The notes: a model not told the origin generated them from the letters alone. A stretch of DNA of 64,000 bases from Flavobacterium glycines (GCF_900100165.1 NZ_FNEO01000007.1:1-64000); one strand, 5' to 3'; positions 36,939 to 46,000 are shown, numbered from the stretch's first letter. Made by a program: numbers and translations.

Positions 36939-37805
36939 TTAGTGAGCCAATTTATCTAAAGTATAACGAATCAATTTATCAATAGCCAGATATGGATCTT
37001 TACTAAAAGTTCCATTAGCACGATTAGCAATAATAGCATTCAGCGAAATGGCCTGATGCCCTAAAAGAGCCGAAAGACCATAGATGGCGGCGGTTTCCAT
37101 TTCGAGATTGGTAATTTGAATTCCATTATAATGAAACTGATCCATTTTTTTATTCAAATTAGCATCCTGAATATTCAATCGTAAAATTCTTCCCTGAGGT
37201 CCGTAAAAACCTCCTGCTGTTGCTGTAAATCCTTTTTGTATTTGAGTTGAGTAAAAACGATTGTTTAAAGTTTCACTTGAATTAACTACATAAGGTTTCC
37301 CTTTTTGAAGATCCCAATCGGTTTGTGTTATAAAAGCAGTTTCTATATCTGAATTTGAAACAGAATCGATACAGTAGGAGCGAAGCATATTGTCTAAACC
37401 AATGGCATATTGACTCATAACAAAACTATCAACCGGAATGTTGGCTTGCAACGAACCGGAAGTTCCTATCCTAATAATATTTAATGAAGTAAGCTCGTCT
37501 TTAACTTTTCTTGTTTCGAAATCAATATTAACTAAAGCATCCAATTCGTTCAAAACAATATCAATATTATCCGGACCTATTCCGGTAGAAATCACCGTAA
37601 TTCTTTTGCCTTTGTAAGTTCCGGTTTGTGTTTTAAACTCTCTTTTTTGAGTAGAAAATTCAACTGTATCAAAATAAGCCGTCACTTTTTCAACCCGATC
37701 CTGATCACCTACAAAAATGATGTCCTGAGCAATATTTTCAGGTTTTAGATTTAGGTGGTAAATACTTCCATCCGGATTTAGAATTAATTCTGAGGCTGCT
37801 ATCAT
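36939..37805 (-). CDS. Nucleoside phosphorylase (PNP/UDP family)
   Basis: Phosphorolytic nucleosidase of 288 aa. The phosphate/ribose sites are recognisable: DIIFVGDQDRVEKV near the N-terminus, VISTGIGPDNIDIVLNEL, IRIGTSGSLQ and NLEMETAAIYGL with the Glu that binds ribose. This matches the uridine/purine phosphorylase superfamily. Base specificity is not readable. First gene of the three-gene minus-strand run 37805-35135. Confidence 0.85.
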   Translation of the reverse strand: MIAASELILNPDGSIYHLNLKPENIAQDIIFVGDQDRVEKVTAYFDTVEFSTQKREFKTQTGTYKGKRITVISTGIGPDNIDIVLNELDALVNIDFETRKVKDELTSLNIIRIGTSGSLQANIPVDSFVMSQYAIGLDNMLRSYCIDSVSNSDIETAFITQTDWDLQKGKPYVVNSSETLNNRFYSTQIQKGFTATAGGFYGPQGRILRLNIQDANLNKKMDQFHYNGIQITNLEMETAAIYGLSALLGHQAISLNAIIANRANGTFSKDPYLAIDKLIRYTLDKLAH

Positions 37806-37814
37806 TTTTTTTTA

Positions 37815-37850
37815 AGTTACTGAGATTGGAGTTGCTAAGGTTCTAAGTTT
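37815..37850. repeat. Copy of the CTTAG-type intergenic repeat
   Basis: GTTGCTAAGGTTCTAAG is complementary to the CCTTAGCAAC units at 19150-19195, showing that this word family recurs in both orientations. Confidence 0.45.
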
Positions 37851-37870
37851 AAAATAATTCTAATTTCAAA

Positions 37871-37906
37871 GAAATCTAAAATCTGATATCTAAATTCTGC
37901 AATCTA
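37871..37906. repeat. Degenerate 7-bp tandem repeat
   Basis: Heptamers of the form AAATCTA, AAATCTG, ATATCTA, AATTCTG and CAATCTA, like those at 24801-24839. Located directly downstream of the SUI1 gene. Confidence 0.5.
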
Positions 37907-37914
37907 TAAAATTA

Positions 37915-38247
37915 TTAACCGCCAACACGTTTGGTTTTAAAACCTTTGTCCTGTAAAATTTTCATGATCTTGTCACGATAATCGCCTTGGATAATAATGG
38001 CTCCGTCCTTAAAACTTCCACCTACACTTAATTTGGTTTTGATTTCTTTGGCGAGAATTTTAAAATCCTCTTCATCACCTTCATAACCTTCAATTATAGT
38101 GGTTGGTTTCCCTTTTCTTTTTTCGAATTTACAAATCATAGGTTCTTTTTGAACGAATAATTCGTGGGCAGTTTCTTCAATTTCTTCCGGTTCATTGCTA
38201 GGAACATGATCCGGGAATAAATTTTTTAATTGGTCTTGTAAGTCCAT
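37915..38247 (-). CDS. SUI1/YciH-family translation initiation factor
   Basis: A 110-aa protein. The C-terminal two thirds form the eIF1/SUI1 fold (RKGKPTTIIEGYEGDEEDFKIL, LKTKLSVGGSFKDGAIIIQGD and a terminal RVGG). In bacteria YciH is thought to influence start-codon fidelity or stress translation. A 35-residue acidic N-terminal extension precedes it. Monocistronic as far as visible. Confidence 0.87.
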   Translation of the reverse strand: MDLQDQLKNLFPDHVPSNEPEEIEETAHELFVQKEPMICKFEKRKGKPTTIIEGYEGDEEDFKILAKEIKTKLSVGGSFKDGAIIIQGDYRDKIMKILQDKGFKTKRVGG

Positions 38248-38264
38248 ATTTTTTGTTTTTTTAG

Positions 38265-38286
38265 AACGCAGATTTAAGAAATTTTA
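38265..38286. repeat. Repeat copy flanking the GxxExxY gene (downstream side)
   Basis: GAACGCAGATTTAAGAAAT is a near-copy of the left arm at 38733-38751 (GAACACAGATTTTAGAAAT, 2 mismatches). The two copies are in direct orientation around the GxxExxY gene. Confidence 0.5.
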
Positions 38287-38308
38287 AAAATTAATTAAAT
38301 TGTTTTCT

Positions 38309-38707
38309 TTATTTTTTATTATGTTTTTTAAATTCATTCGTAAATATTTTTCGAATAAATTGAGGGTCTTTTCCAAAATTTAATAACAGACCTACTTCGC
38401 AATCTGTAGCTTTTAAGTAATTTAAAAGTTGGCATTCATGTGAGTCAATCATATATTCAACACATTTAAGCTCTATAATTACAGATTGATTTACAATGAT
38501 ATCGGGAATATATTCTCCAACAATTTCTGTTTTATAAAAAACATTTAATTTTTTTTGGTTTTCAACTTCAAAACCTCTTGATTTCAATTCTAACATCATT
38601 GCATTATGATATACTTTTTCTAAAAAGCCATATCCAAGTTCATTATAAACATCATAATAAATTCCAATTATAGTTTTTGTCAACTCTTGATGTGGAAATG
38701 TCTTCAT
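38309..38707 (-). CDS. GxxExxY-family protein (PDDEXK-like)
   Basis: A 132-aa small protein with the family signature GYGFLEKVY (residues 26-34) and a PD-(D/E)xK-like core YIPDIIVNQSVIIELKCVE (aspartate, then E-x-K). Found widely in Bacteroidota, often in multiple copies near repeats; the function is unknown, possibly a nuclease-related role. Here it is bracketed by related AACRCAGATTT repeats and a 27-bp inverted repeat, suggesting a gene-plus-repeat unit inserted between SUI1 and the 2OG oxygenase. Confidence 0.78.
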   Translation of the reverse strand: MKTFPHQELTKTIIGIYYDVYNELGYGFLEKVYHNAMMLELKSRGFEVENQKKLNVFYKTEIVGEYIPDIIVNQSVIIELKCVEYMIDSHECQLLNYLKATDCEVGLLLNFGKDPQFIRKIFTNEFKKHNKK

Positions 38708-38733
38708 GTAAAATTACTTTAAGTAGTTTTTGG

Positions 38734-38844
38734 AACACAGATTTTAGAAATAGAAGAAATCTAAAATAATTATGAAATTGCGAATTATTAAATCCTAAAT
38801 TTTATAATATTTCTCTAATTTCTTCTATTTCTAAAATCTGTGTT
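38734..38844. repeat. 27-bp perfect inverted repeat (MITE-like element)
   Basis: Arms 38734-38760 and 38818-38844 are exact reverse complements, separated by 57 bp of AT-rich sequence with no ORF. Total 111 bp. A third, partial copy of the arm lies at 38265. RNA from either strand would form a long hairpin. Confidence 0.8.
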
Positions 38845-38853
38845 TCTGAAAAA

Positions 38854-39804
38854 CTATTTCTTAATCAACCCTAAATCCACTAATCTCTCATAAAGAAAAT
38901 CTCCGGCGGTAATATCTTCAAATTGTTTTGGGTTTTCGCTATCGATACAATTTTCAAGGCAATTAAGTGGCATATCACTCACGGGATGCATAAAAAAGGG
39001 TACAGAGTAACGTGAAGTTCCCCATAATTCTCTGGGCGGATTAACTACCTGATGTATTGTCGATTTTAATCGATTATTAGTGTGTCTTGATAGCATATCA
39101 CCCACATTAATCACTAGTTCATCATCCTGGGCTATAGCATCAATCCATTCGCCATCGTGATTTTGAACCTGAAGTCCTTTGCCCTGAGCGCCCATTAAAA
39201 GCGTAATTAAATTAATATCTCCATGAGCTGCGGCACGAATTGCATTTTCAGGCTCTACTGTTATTGGAGGGTAGTGTATCGGTCTTAGGATAGAATTTCC
39301 TTCATTGGCATATTTGTCAAAGTAAAATTCGTCAAGACCTAAATGCAAAGCTAATGCTCTCAAAACATAGATTCCTGTTTTTTCAAGCATTTGATAAGCT
39401 TCCTTGCCAACTGTATTAAAACCTGGTAATTCATTTACGAAAACATTTGCAGGGTATTCTGAAGCATATTTTGAATTTTGGTCTACATATTGACCAAAGT
39501 GCCAAAACTCTTTTAAATCGCCTTCTTTTCGTCCCTTAGCGTGTTCTTTACCAAAAGAAACATATCCTCTTTGTCCTCCAATCTCTGGAATCTCATAACT
39601 CTTTTTAGTTGCTAACGGTAAATTGAAAAAAGCTTTGATTTCGTTATATAGTTTTTCAACTAAATTTTGGTCTAAAAAATGTCCTTTTAAGGCAACGAAG
39701 CCTATATTTTCAAAAGCACTTCCAATTTCATTAACGAATTTTTCTTTTCGTATAGGATCGTTTGAAAGGAAATCGCTCAAATCAACACTTGGGATGTTTT
39801 GCAT
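38854..39804 (-). CDS. Isopenicillin-N-synthase-like 2OG-Fe(II) oxygenase
   Basis: Non-heme iron dioxygenase-fold protein of 316 aa. The DIOX_N region (IPSVDLSDF) precedes the double-stranded beta-helix with the iron triad H194, D196 (HGDINLITLL) and H251 (STIHQVV), and the 2-oxoglutarate contact RYS at 265-267. All ligands are present, so it should be active. The substrate is unknown; this is the generic flavobacterial homologue, not a beta-lactam synthase. A minus-strand -7 element CAAATGTA lies at 39853-39860. Confidence 0.87.
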   Translation of the reverse strand: MQNIPSVDLSDFLSNDPIRKEKFVNEIGSAFENIGFVALKGHFLDQNLVEKLYNEIKAFFNLPLATKKSYEIPEIGGQRGYVSFGKEHAKGRKEGDLKEFWHFGQYVDQNSKYASEYPANVFVNELPGFNTVGKEAYQMLEKTGIYVLRALALHLGLDEFYFDKYANEGNSILRPIHYPPITVEPENAIRAAAHGDINLITLLMGAQGKGLQVQNHDGEWIDAIAQDDELVINVGDMLSRHTNNRLKSTIHQVVNPPRELWGTSRYSVPFFMHPVSDMPLNCLENCIDSENPKQFEDITAGDFLYERLVDLGLIKK

Positions 39805-39913
39805 GGAGTAATTATTTTTTACAGATTTAAAACTGATTTTATCTTTGGTTTACAAATGTATTTAATAATTATTTTAATTAGAATTTTAAAAACTAAAATT
39901 GATAAAAGTATAG

Positions 39914-39950
39914 AGCAAAAAAAAACGTTTCAATTACTTGAAACGTTTTT
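39914..39950 (-). terminator. Terminator of tRNA-Tyr
   Basis: A 13-bp stem (39921-39933 with 39938-39950) and TTAC loop immediately 3' of the tRNA on the minus strand. The plus-strand A run gives a U tail. Confidence 0.85.
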
Positions 39951-39951
39951 G

Positions 39952-40032
39952 TGGGAAGAGCAGGATTCGAACCTGCGAAGGTTTCCCAACGGATTTACAG
40001 TCCGTCCTCGTTGGCCGCTTGAGTATCTTCCC
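39952..40032 (-). tRNA. tRNA-Tyr (GTA)
   Basis: Class II tRNA with long variable arm read on the minus strand. Acceptor GGGAAGA, anticodon loop CTGTAAA (anticodon GTA), T-loop GGTTCGAATCC, discriminator A; CCA not encoded. Confidence 0.96.
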
Positions 40033-40070
40033 ATGCTTTAAAGCGGCGCCTTGCTGTTGCTTAGCGGTTG

Positions 40071-40101
40071 CAAATATAGGAACACTTTTGATGTTTGCAA
40101 A
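40071..40101 (-). promoter_or_regulatory. Promoter of tRNA-Tyr
   Basis: Minus strand TTTG (40098-40101) and TATATTTG (40071-40078) with a 19-bp spacer, about 40 bp before the tRNA. Same architecture as the tRNA-Val promoter. Confidence 0.75.
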
Positions 40102-40167
40102 CATTTTTTGCAGTTAATTTTAATCTTTTTTCAATCTTTTTTTTAAAGTGTTGGTCTTGAATAAAAT

Positions 40168-40197
40168 AAAAAATCTCCACTAGGGAGATTTTTTATT
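40168..40197. terminator. Terminator downstream of the TlpA-type gene
   Basis: An 11-bp stem (40168-40178 with 40184-40194) flanked by A and T runs, 20 bp past the stop of the TlpA-type reading frame. Confidence 0.8.
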
Positions 40198-40216
40198 TTT
40201 TGTATTTGAAAAGAGC

Positions 40217-41389
40217 TTATTTGGCTAAGAGTTCTTTGATTTTAGCTCTAAGTTCATCGCCTCTTAAATCTCTTGCTACTACTTTTCCGGAAGCGTCCAG
40301 AATAAAAGTGGCTGGAATAGCATCAACTTTATATTGTGCTGCTATTGGATCTTCCCATCCTTTTAAGTTGGAAACCTGAATCCAGCTTAGTTTGTCTTTT
40401 GCAATTGCTTCTTTCCATTTATTAGCGTCTTCATCTAAAGATACTCCTATTATGTTAAGTCCTTTAGAATGGAATTCTTTGTAAATAGCAACCACATTAG
40501 GGTTTTCTTTTCTACAAGGTCCACACCAAGAAGCCCAAAAGTCAACAATGGTTACTTTTCCCAGGTTTTCCTTAAGGGAAACTGTTTTACCTTCTGTATT
40601 TGGAGCAGAGAAATCTGTTCTTCATTTAGTTGCCGGAGCAGCTGGTGCGCCTGGAGCAGCTGGAGCAGCAGAATTAATAGCAGTAAGTCTTTCTTTGATT
40701 GCTTTACCTGGCTTAGTGTTTTTTAATTCATCTTCAAAGCTATTGTAGATTTTTTCTGCTTTTTTAATGTCGGCAGTTGGGTCTCCTAGCATACTTTGAA
40801 GGATTAAAGCACTGATTAGTGATTTTGGGTGAGTTTCAGAATAAGAAATATATTTTTCTTTAGACTTGTTACCAACTTCTTGTTGAAGTTTTTGATATTC
40901 ACCCATCAAGTTATTGATTGTAGCAGTGTCTTTAGTTTGTTGTGCTTGGTTCATTTTTAGCGTATTCGCTTTTTGGAAATCAATTAATTTCTTTTGAACC
41001 ACTTTCATTTCTTCGTTAAATTTCACATACTCGTCATTGTTGTAAGTACCTGAAACTTTAGTATTTTGGATGCTATCTTTATTAATCTCAATGTTGATTT
41101 CTCCTGATTCAAGGATAAATGGAATAGGTTGGTTAGCAGCTTCCAATTGAAGTACGTGGAATGAAGGCTCAGTAACTTTTCCTTTGATTTCGAATTTACC
41201 ATTTTCAACTTTTACAGTATCGATATTAATTAATCCTCCCATTCCGCTAGGATCTTGTGTTTGAAGAATGATAGTTTTACCGTTTTCAATTCCTTTTGCA
41301 GTACCAGTGATAATGTACTCATCTTTTCCAACTTTGCTACAAGAAACTAGTACAGCAGAGGCAGAAAGAAATAAAAATAATTTTTTCAT
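40217..41389 (-). pseudogene. TlpA-like thiol-disulfide oxidoreductase gene interrupted by an in-frame TGA
   Basis: One continuous reading frame of 390 codon positions encodes a lipoprotein signal (C17 in VLVSC), a DUF4369-like beta domain (about 25-120), a helical segment, an Ala/Pro-rich linker and a thioredoxin domain with WCGPC (cysteines near 289 and 292). Codon 256 (40622-40624, minus strand) is TGA, with the frame unchanged on both sides. The upstream part makes a 255-aa lipoprotein lacking the thioredoxin domain. The only downstream in-frame start (GTG at 40495) lies after the CxxC. It is therefore probably a recent nonsense allele, unless the stop is read through or is a sequence error. 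Confidence 0.8.
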
Positions 41390-41417
41390 TATTAATTAGT
41401 TAAATTAGTTAAGTCTG

Positions 41418-41446
41418 CAAAAGTATTTAAATTTATAAAACAGCAA
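41418..41446 (-). promoter_or_regulatory. Promoter of the TlpA-type gene
   Basis: Minus strand TTG (41444-41446) and TACTTTTG (41418-41425), spacer 18 bp. The intact promoter suggests the gene is still transcribed. Confidence 0.65.
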
Positions 41447-41549
41447 CAATTTAAATCGCTAAATTTTTGTTATAATTGCTGTTATTGGGGTTAATTGTAA
41501 GTATTTAAAAAGTAGTAGTTTTAATGATTTTAGCACTTGGATAAGATTA

Positions 41550-41581
41550 TTTGTTTTTATAAAAAGACCGTTTTATTTTTG
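41550..41581 (+). promoter_or_regulatory. Promoter deciding the start of the 74-aa gene
   Basis: TTTG (41550-41553) and TATTTTTG (41574-41581), spacer 20 bp. Transcription near 41588 excludes the in-frame TTG at 41537 and supports the ATG at 41603. Confidence 0.6.
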
Positions 41582-41602
41582 AAAAGAAAAGAAGATTACT
41601 TC

Positions 41603-41827
41603 ATGAGAGTATTAAAAGAAAAATTATTAATAAAAGATGCTACTATAAATAAAGTTCAATTTGACAAAGAATGGTTTTTTAAAATGGATGATATGGCTTT
41701 TTATTTAAAAGAAGATTTATCCGAAGTAGAATTTATTTATTTGCCGATGTGGATTGATGGAGTAGAAGAATTAGTAAAATGCTGTTCTTTTGAAGATATT
41801 ATCAGGGGACGAAAAGAATTATTATAA
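41603..41827 (+). CDS. Small protein of unknown function
   Basis: A 74-aa protein from the ATG; acidic/basic mixed, no signal peptide or TM segment. The central WFFKMDDMAFYL weakly recalls the start of Bro-N-type antirepressor domains, but the protein is too short and I do not assign it. It has its own consensus promoter and a strong terminator, so it is probably a real single-gene unit. Confidence 0.6.
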   Translation: MRVLKEKLLIKDATINKVQFDKEWFFKMDDMAFYLKEDLSEVEFIYLPMWIDGVEELVKCCSFEDIIRGRKELL

Positions 41828-41858
41828 AAAAGAGAGGATTATTTCCTCTCTTTTTTTA
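41826..41858. terminator. Bidirectional terminator
   Basis: A 13-bp stem (41826-41838 with 41844-41856) with A and T runs, between the 74-aa gene and the convergent helical-repeat gene. Confidence 0.85.
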
Positions 41859-43400
41859 TCTGTTATTCAATTTTGCTTTTTCTTTTATGATGTCGCTTAT
41901 TTTACGATTTTCGATTTTACTTTCTAACCATGAAATAATGTCGAGATAAAGAAAAGCTCTTTTTTCGTAAGTGTTTTGTTCTAACTCAATAAAACGCTCT
42001 TTCATTTTAACAAACTCTTTTTTGATGTCACTTGGATAAATTGAGTTTAAGTTTTTTAAGAATCGAATGATTTCTTTTTGTACTTCATGTAAATCATTCA
42101 TTTTAATTAAAAACTTATAGGTATTTTTTAATTGCGTTTCCAGATAATAATCTTTTCCTAGTTCGTAATGGGCAATTAGGCATAAAATACGGGCAAAGCA
42201 CATTAAGTCTTCACGCATACTTAAATTCTTATTGTTAATGATTTTTTCTAAATAAAAAATCGATTCGTTGTATTTTTCAATACCAAAATAAATACTGGCA
42301 AATTTGTAGAAAAACAACATTTCGTGATGCTCGTCCAAATGCTCATTGTGAATTTTTAACTTATTAAGAATCTCAGGAATTAAATATTCGCTTTCCGCAA
42401 ATGTGCCTTCCATGATATGGTAATTCAATTTGTTGTTGTAAACATACAAGAAAGATAAAGAGGCTATGTTGTCGTTTATTGGGAAACGGGGATCTTTTAT
42501 GGTTTCTTCGAGAAGTTTTAAAGAGTTTTTGAATTTAGTCTGGTATTTTAGCATGTATAAGGATTCCAATAAATAATGATTTCCTTTTAAGAAGAAAACA
42601 GGATTTAAGAAAATCATATTAGGATTATCGTAGAAAAGAGTAACCCATTTTGAAGCAAACTTATAACTGGCTAAAAAATCCTGAACTAAGAAACTTCGCC
42701 ATAAATTAGCGTTGTAAAACCAGTATTTTTCGCGAAAACCAAATTTGTTTTCGTCTAATTTTGCTGTGTGTTTGTTAAAGTAATCATCAATGTAAGTGTA
42801 TTCTTCATCACTTTTGACATAGCCTGTTTTAAGCATAATGCCGTATAATTGTAGTGACAGATTAGAAAGTTTACTTGAAATTGTATTTTGATAATTGAGT
42901 TCTTTAGCCTGAATAACTAATTCATCAGCTCTTCCTTGGATACTTCTGGTGATGTATTGCGATTCGATTAGTTTTTCAAACTCAACAATTTCATAAGCCA
43001 TTAGTTTTTCATCATTTTCTATGGCTTGTGTTTTGGTTTTGTCCAGTATTTTTAAACTTTGCTTGTATAAACCTTTATTGTAAAGGATTGTGGCAAAATC
43101 AATTTGTTCTCTTAGTTGGTAACGGATGTTTTGGCTTGGAATGTTTAGTCTGATGCTAACTAATATTTGTTTGTATAAATAAGATTTTAAATTAGATAAT
43201 TGTACTTTTTTTATGATGCCGCTTTTAAGAATGAGTTTTTCATCATAATGGTCGGATTTGTCTAAAATATTAAATAATTCAATGAATTTTGTATTCGAAC
43301 TTGTCTCTAATCGACTCGCAAATATTTTGAATTGTCGTTTTTCAGATTTGGATAGGGATTTTATCAGAACGAATAAAAAATCTTTTTGATGGTTAGCCAT
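41856..43400 (-). CDS. Large alpha-helical repeat protein of unknown function
   Basis: A 514-aa soluble protein, almost entirely helical, with TPR-like pairs (for example LYKQSLKILDKTKTQAIENDEKL and IYFGIEKYNESIFYLEKIINNK regions). The N-terminal FLFVLIKSLSKSEKRQFKIFASR is a conserved-looking start. No enzymatic or signal motif. Such proteins are found throughout flavobacteria with no assigned role. It is divergent from leuA. Confidence 0.75.
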   Translation of the reverse strand: MANHQKDFLFVLIKSLSKSEKRQFKIFASRLETSSNTKFIELFNILDKSDHYDEKLILKSGIIKKVQLSNLKSYLYKQILVSIRLNIPSQNIRYQLREQIDFATILYNKGLYKQSLKILDKTKTQAIENDEKLMAYEIVEFEKLIESQYITRSIQGRADELVIQAKELNYQNTISSKLSNLSLQLYGIMLKTGYVKSDEEYTYIDDYFNKHTAKLDENKFGFREKYWFYNANLWRSFLVQDFLASYKFASKWVTLFYDNPNMIFLNPVFFLKGNHYLLESLYMLKYQTKFKNSLKLLEETIKDPRFPINDNIASLSFLYVYNNKLNYHIMEGTFAESEYLIPEILNKLKIHNEHLDEHHEMLFFYKFASIYFGIEKYNESIFYLEKIINNKNLSMREDLMCFARILCLIAHYELGKDYYLETQLKNTYKFLIKMNDLHEVQKEIIRFLKNLNSIYPSDIKKEFVKMKERFIELEQNTYEKRAFLYLDIISWLESKIENRKISDIIKEKAKLNNR

Positions 43401-43511
43401 TGTAAAATAAATAGATTTAAATAATTGATTTTCAGTTATTTAACTTGTCTTTGTTGTGCTTATATACAGTATATTCAATTAAAATGAATTTTCAGTTCAA
43501 AGTAAAGAATA

Positions 43512-43519
43512 TATTTTTG
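43512..43519 (+). promoter_or_regulatory. -7 promoter element of leuA
   Basis: TATTTTTG, 36 bp before the leuA ATG. No -33 TTG at the correct distance. The implied leader is only about 30 nt, too short for attenuation. Confidence 0.45.
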
Positions 43520-43555
43520 TTATCAAGATGTGAAATTACATTAAATTAATTAAAA

Positions 43556-44731
43556 ATGAATAGAGACAAAGTCCAAATTTTTGATACCACTTTACGAGAC
43601 GGGGAACAAGTTCCGGGATGTAAATTAGATACCAATCAAAAACTTGTTATTGCAGAACGCTTAGATAACATGGGGGTTGATATTATTGAAGCTGGTTTTC
43701 CGGTTTCTAGTCCTGGTGATTTTTTGTCTGTTACTGAAATTAGTAAAATCGTTAAAAACGCTACAGTTTGTGGGCTTACCAGAGCTGTAAAAAACGATAT
43801 CGACGTAGCAGCTGCGGCCCTGAAACATGCTAAAAGACCACGTATTCATACTGGTATTGGGACATCAGAATCTCATATATTACATAAATTACAAACAACA
43901 AGAGAAGATATTATTGCCAGAGCTAAAGCTGCTGTTGCTCATGCAAAATCTTATGTTGAAGACGTAGAGTTCTATGCTGAAGATGCCGGAAGAACTGATA
44001 ATGCTTTCTTGGCACAAGTGTGTGAAGAGGTAATTAAATCAGGAGCTACGGTACTTAATATACCGGACACTACAGGTTATTGTTTGCCTGAAGAATACGG
44101 AGCAAAAATTAAATACCTAAAAGAAAATGTAAAAGGTATTGAAAATGTTACTATTTCTTGTCATTGTCATAATGATTTAGGAATGGCGACTGCTAATTCA
44201 ATCTCAGGAGCTATTAACGGTGCAAGACAAATTGAGTGTACTATTAATGGTATTGGGGAAAGAGCAGGTAATACTGCGCTTGAAGAAGTGGTTATGATTT
44301 TTAAACAACATCCGGATTTGAATTTGTATACCGATATTGACACCAAACAATTAAACGAAATGAGTCGTTTGGTTTCAGAAAGTATGGGGATGATGGTACA
44401 GCCTAATAAAGCTATTGTAGGAGCTAATGCTTTTGCACATAGTTCAGGTATTCATCAGGATGGAGTTATTAAAAACAGAGCTACTTACGAAATTATCGAT
44501 CCATTAGATGTAGGGGTTAATGAGTCTTCAATTGTTCTTACTGCAAGAAGTGGTAGAGCGGCTTTGGCTTACCGTGCTAAAAAAGTAGGCTATGAGTTGA
44601 CAAAAAACCAATTAGATGTTGTTTATGTTGAGTTTTTGAAATTCGCAGATGTCAAAAAAGAAATTTTAGATGATGATATTCATTTAATTATTGCAGCTTC
44701 TAAAATAGAAGGGGATTTAATTAAACGATAA
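43556..44731 (+). CDS. leuA: 2-isopropylmalate synthase, short form
   Basis: First step of leucine synthesis: condenses 2-oxoisovalerate with acetyl-CoA. HMGL-like TIM barrel with [13 protein letters not shown] at 9-21, the metal ligands HCHND (about 204-208) and NGIGERAGN. The protein is 391 aa versus about 520 in E. coli; it stops after the connector helices and lacks the C-terminal leucine-binding LeuA dimer domain. It should therefore be insensitive to classical leucine feedback, or regulated otherwise. leuB follows 65 bp downstream. Confidence 0.88.
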   Translation: MNRDKVQIFDTTLRDGEQVPGCKLDTNQKLVIAERLDNMGVDIIEAGFPVSSPGDFLSVTEISKIVKNATVCGLTRAVKNDIDVAAAALKHAKRPRIHTGIGTSESHILHKLQTTREDIIARAKAAVAHAKSYVEDVEFYAEDAGRTDNAFLAQVCEEVIKSGATVLNIPDTTGYCLPEEYGAKIKYLKENVKGIENVTISCHCHNDLGMATANSISGAINGARQIECTINGIGERAGNTALEEVVMIFKQHPDLNLYTDIDTKQLNEMSRLVSESMGMMVQPNKAIVGANAFAHSSGIHQDGVIKNRATYEIIDPLDVGVNESSIVLTARSGRAALAYRAKKVGYELTKNQLDVVYVEFLKFADVKKEILDDDIHLIIAASKIEGDLIKR

Positions 44732-44796
44732 TTTAGAGATTAAACGTTTTTTAATTGGTAAAATTTACAGCTTTTTAATTTTAAATTAAATCTCCC

Positions 44797-45915
44797 ATGA
44801 ACTTAAAAATAGCTGTGTTATCTGGTGATGGAATAGGACCTGAAGTGATTTTACAGGCTAAAAAAGCTTTGTATGCTGTTGGGGTTGTCTATGAACATGA
44901 TTTTATTTTTGAAGACGCACTTATAGGTGCTGTTGCTATTGATAAAACAGGCTCTCCTCTTCCTGAACAAACCTTAAATCTTTGTTTAAATACCGATGCT
45001 GTTTTGTTTGGAGCTATTGGAGATCCAAAATATGATTCGGATTCTAATGCTAAAATCAGGCCTGAACAGGGATTATTAAAGTTAAGAAAAGAATTAGGAT
45101 TGTTTGCTAATATCAGACCTTTAAAGCCTTTCAAAGGTTTGCTAGATGTTTCTCCTTTAAAAAGAGAAATTGTCGAAGGAGTTGATTTTATAATTTACAG
45201 AGAGTTAACAGCAGGTATCTATTTTGGTGAGAAAAAGTTAAATGAGGCGGGCACTGTTGCTTCTGATTTATGTGAATATACCGAAGAAGAAATTTCAAGA
45301 ATAGCACATTTAGCTTTTCAATCGGCACAAAAAAGAAGAAAGAAGCTAACGTTAGTTGATATGGCTAATGTACTTGAAACTTCTCGTTTATGGAGGAAAG
45401 TTGTTAAAAACATTAGTGCTTCTTATCCGGATGTAACTTTAGATTTCCTCTTTACTGATAATGCTGCGAAGCAAATTATAAGCAATCCGAAACAATTTGA
45501 TGTTGTATTGACGGGTAATTTATTTGGAGATATTTTGTCTGATGAAGCTAGTGTAATTACAGGCTCTATAGGGGTTTTGGCATCAACTTCATTAGGGGAG
45601 AAAAATGTTTTATTTGAACCTGTTCATGGTTCTTATCCACATGCAAAGGGAAGAAATATTGCCAATCCGTTTGCCTCAATACTTTCGGCGGCTATGTTGT
45701 TAGAACATTTTGGTTTAAATGAAGAGGCTAAAAAAGTATATGAAGGAGTTGAAAAAGCAATAGAATATAATGTTGTTACTATAGATTTAAATCCGGATTC
45801 AAAATTTGGAACCAATGAAGTAGGGGAATTTGTTTCAAATTTTATTTTAAACAAAGATGATCTGATGTATTTTAATAATGATAATGTGCATTTAGGTCAG
45901 TCAACAATAGTATAA
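44797..45915 (+). CDS. leuB: 3-isopropylmalate dehydrogenase
   Basis: NAD-dependent oxidative decarboxylation of 3-isopropylmalate; 372 aa, usual for the family. GDGIGPEV at 10-17, the substrate arginines in LRKELGLFANIRPLKP, YRELTAGIYFGEK, and the NAD site EPVHGSYPHAKGRNIANP are intact. leuC and leuD, needed between LeuA and LeuB, are not in the window. Confidence 0.94.
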   Translation: MNLKIAVLSGDGIGPEVILQAKKALYAVGVVYEHDFIFEDALIGAVAIDKTGSPLPEQTLNLCLNTDAVLFGAIGDPKYDSDSNAKIRPEQGLLKLRKELGLFANIRPLKPFKGLLDVSPLKREIVEGVDFIIYRELTAGIYFGEKKLNEAGTVASDLCEYTEEEISRIAHLAFQSAQKRRKKLTLVDMANVLETSRLWRKVVKNISASYPDVTLDFLFTDNAAKQIISNPKQFDVVLTGNLFGDILSDEASVITGSIGVLASTSLGEKNVLFEPVHGSYPHAKGRNIANPFASILSAAMLLEHFGLNEEAKKVYEGVEKAIEYNVVTIDLNPDSKFGTNEVGEFVSNFILNKDDLMYFNNDNVHLGQSTIV

Positions 45916-46000
45916 TGTACTATTTTGATAAATAATTGAAATTAATGACAAGAAATTCATAAAATTTTATTTTTTATTTTTTTTAATATAAAGGTTTTTA

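Noticed and set aside
38854..39804. Beta-lactam biosynthesis by the isopenicillin-N-synthase-like protein
   Set aside because: No ACV synthetase or other beta-lactam genes are nearby; this is a generic 2OG-Fe(II) oxygenase family.
40495..40624. Selenocysteine or other recoding of the TGA in the TlpA-type gene
   Set aside because: No SECIS-like stem is evident after the codon and the position is not an expected redox site. A nonsense mutation or sequence error is simpler.
41537..41602. TTG-start extension of the small gene at 41603
   Set aside because: It lies upstream of and across a consensus -33/-7 promoter; ATG 41603 is preferred.
43484..43549. 22-codon ORF before leuA as a leucine leader peptide
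   Set aside because: The leuA -7 promoter element lies inside it, it is poor in leucine codons and no terminator hairpin follows.
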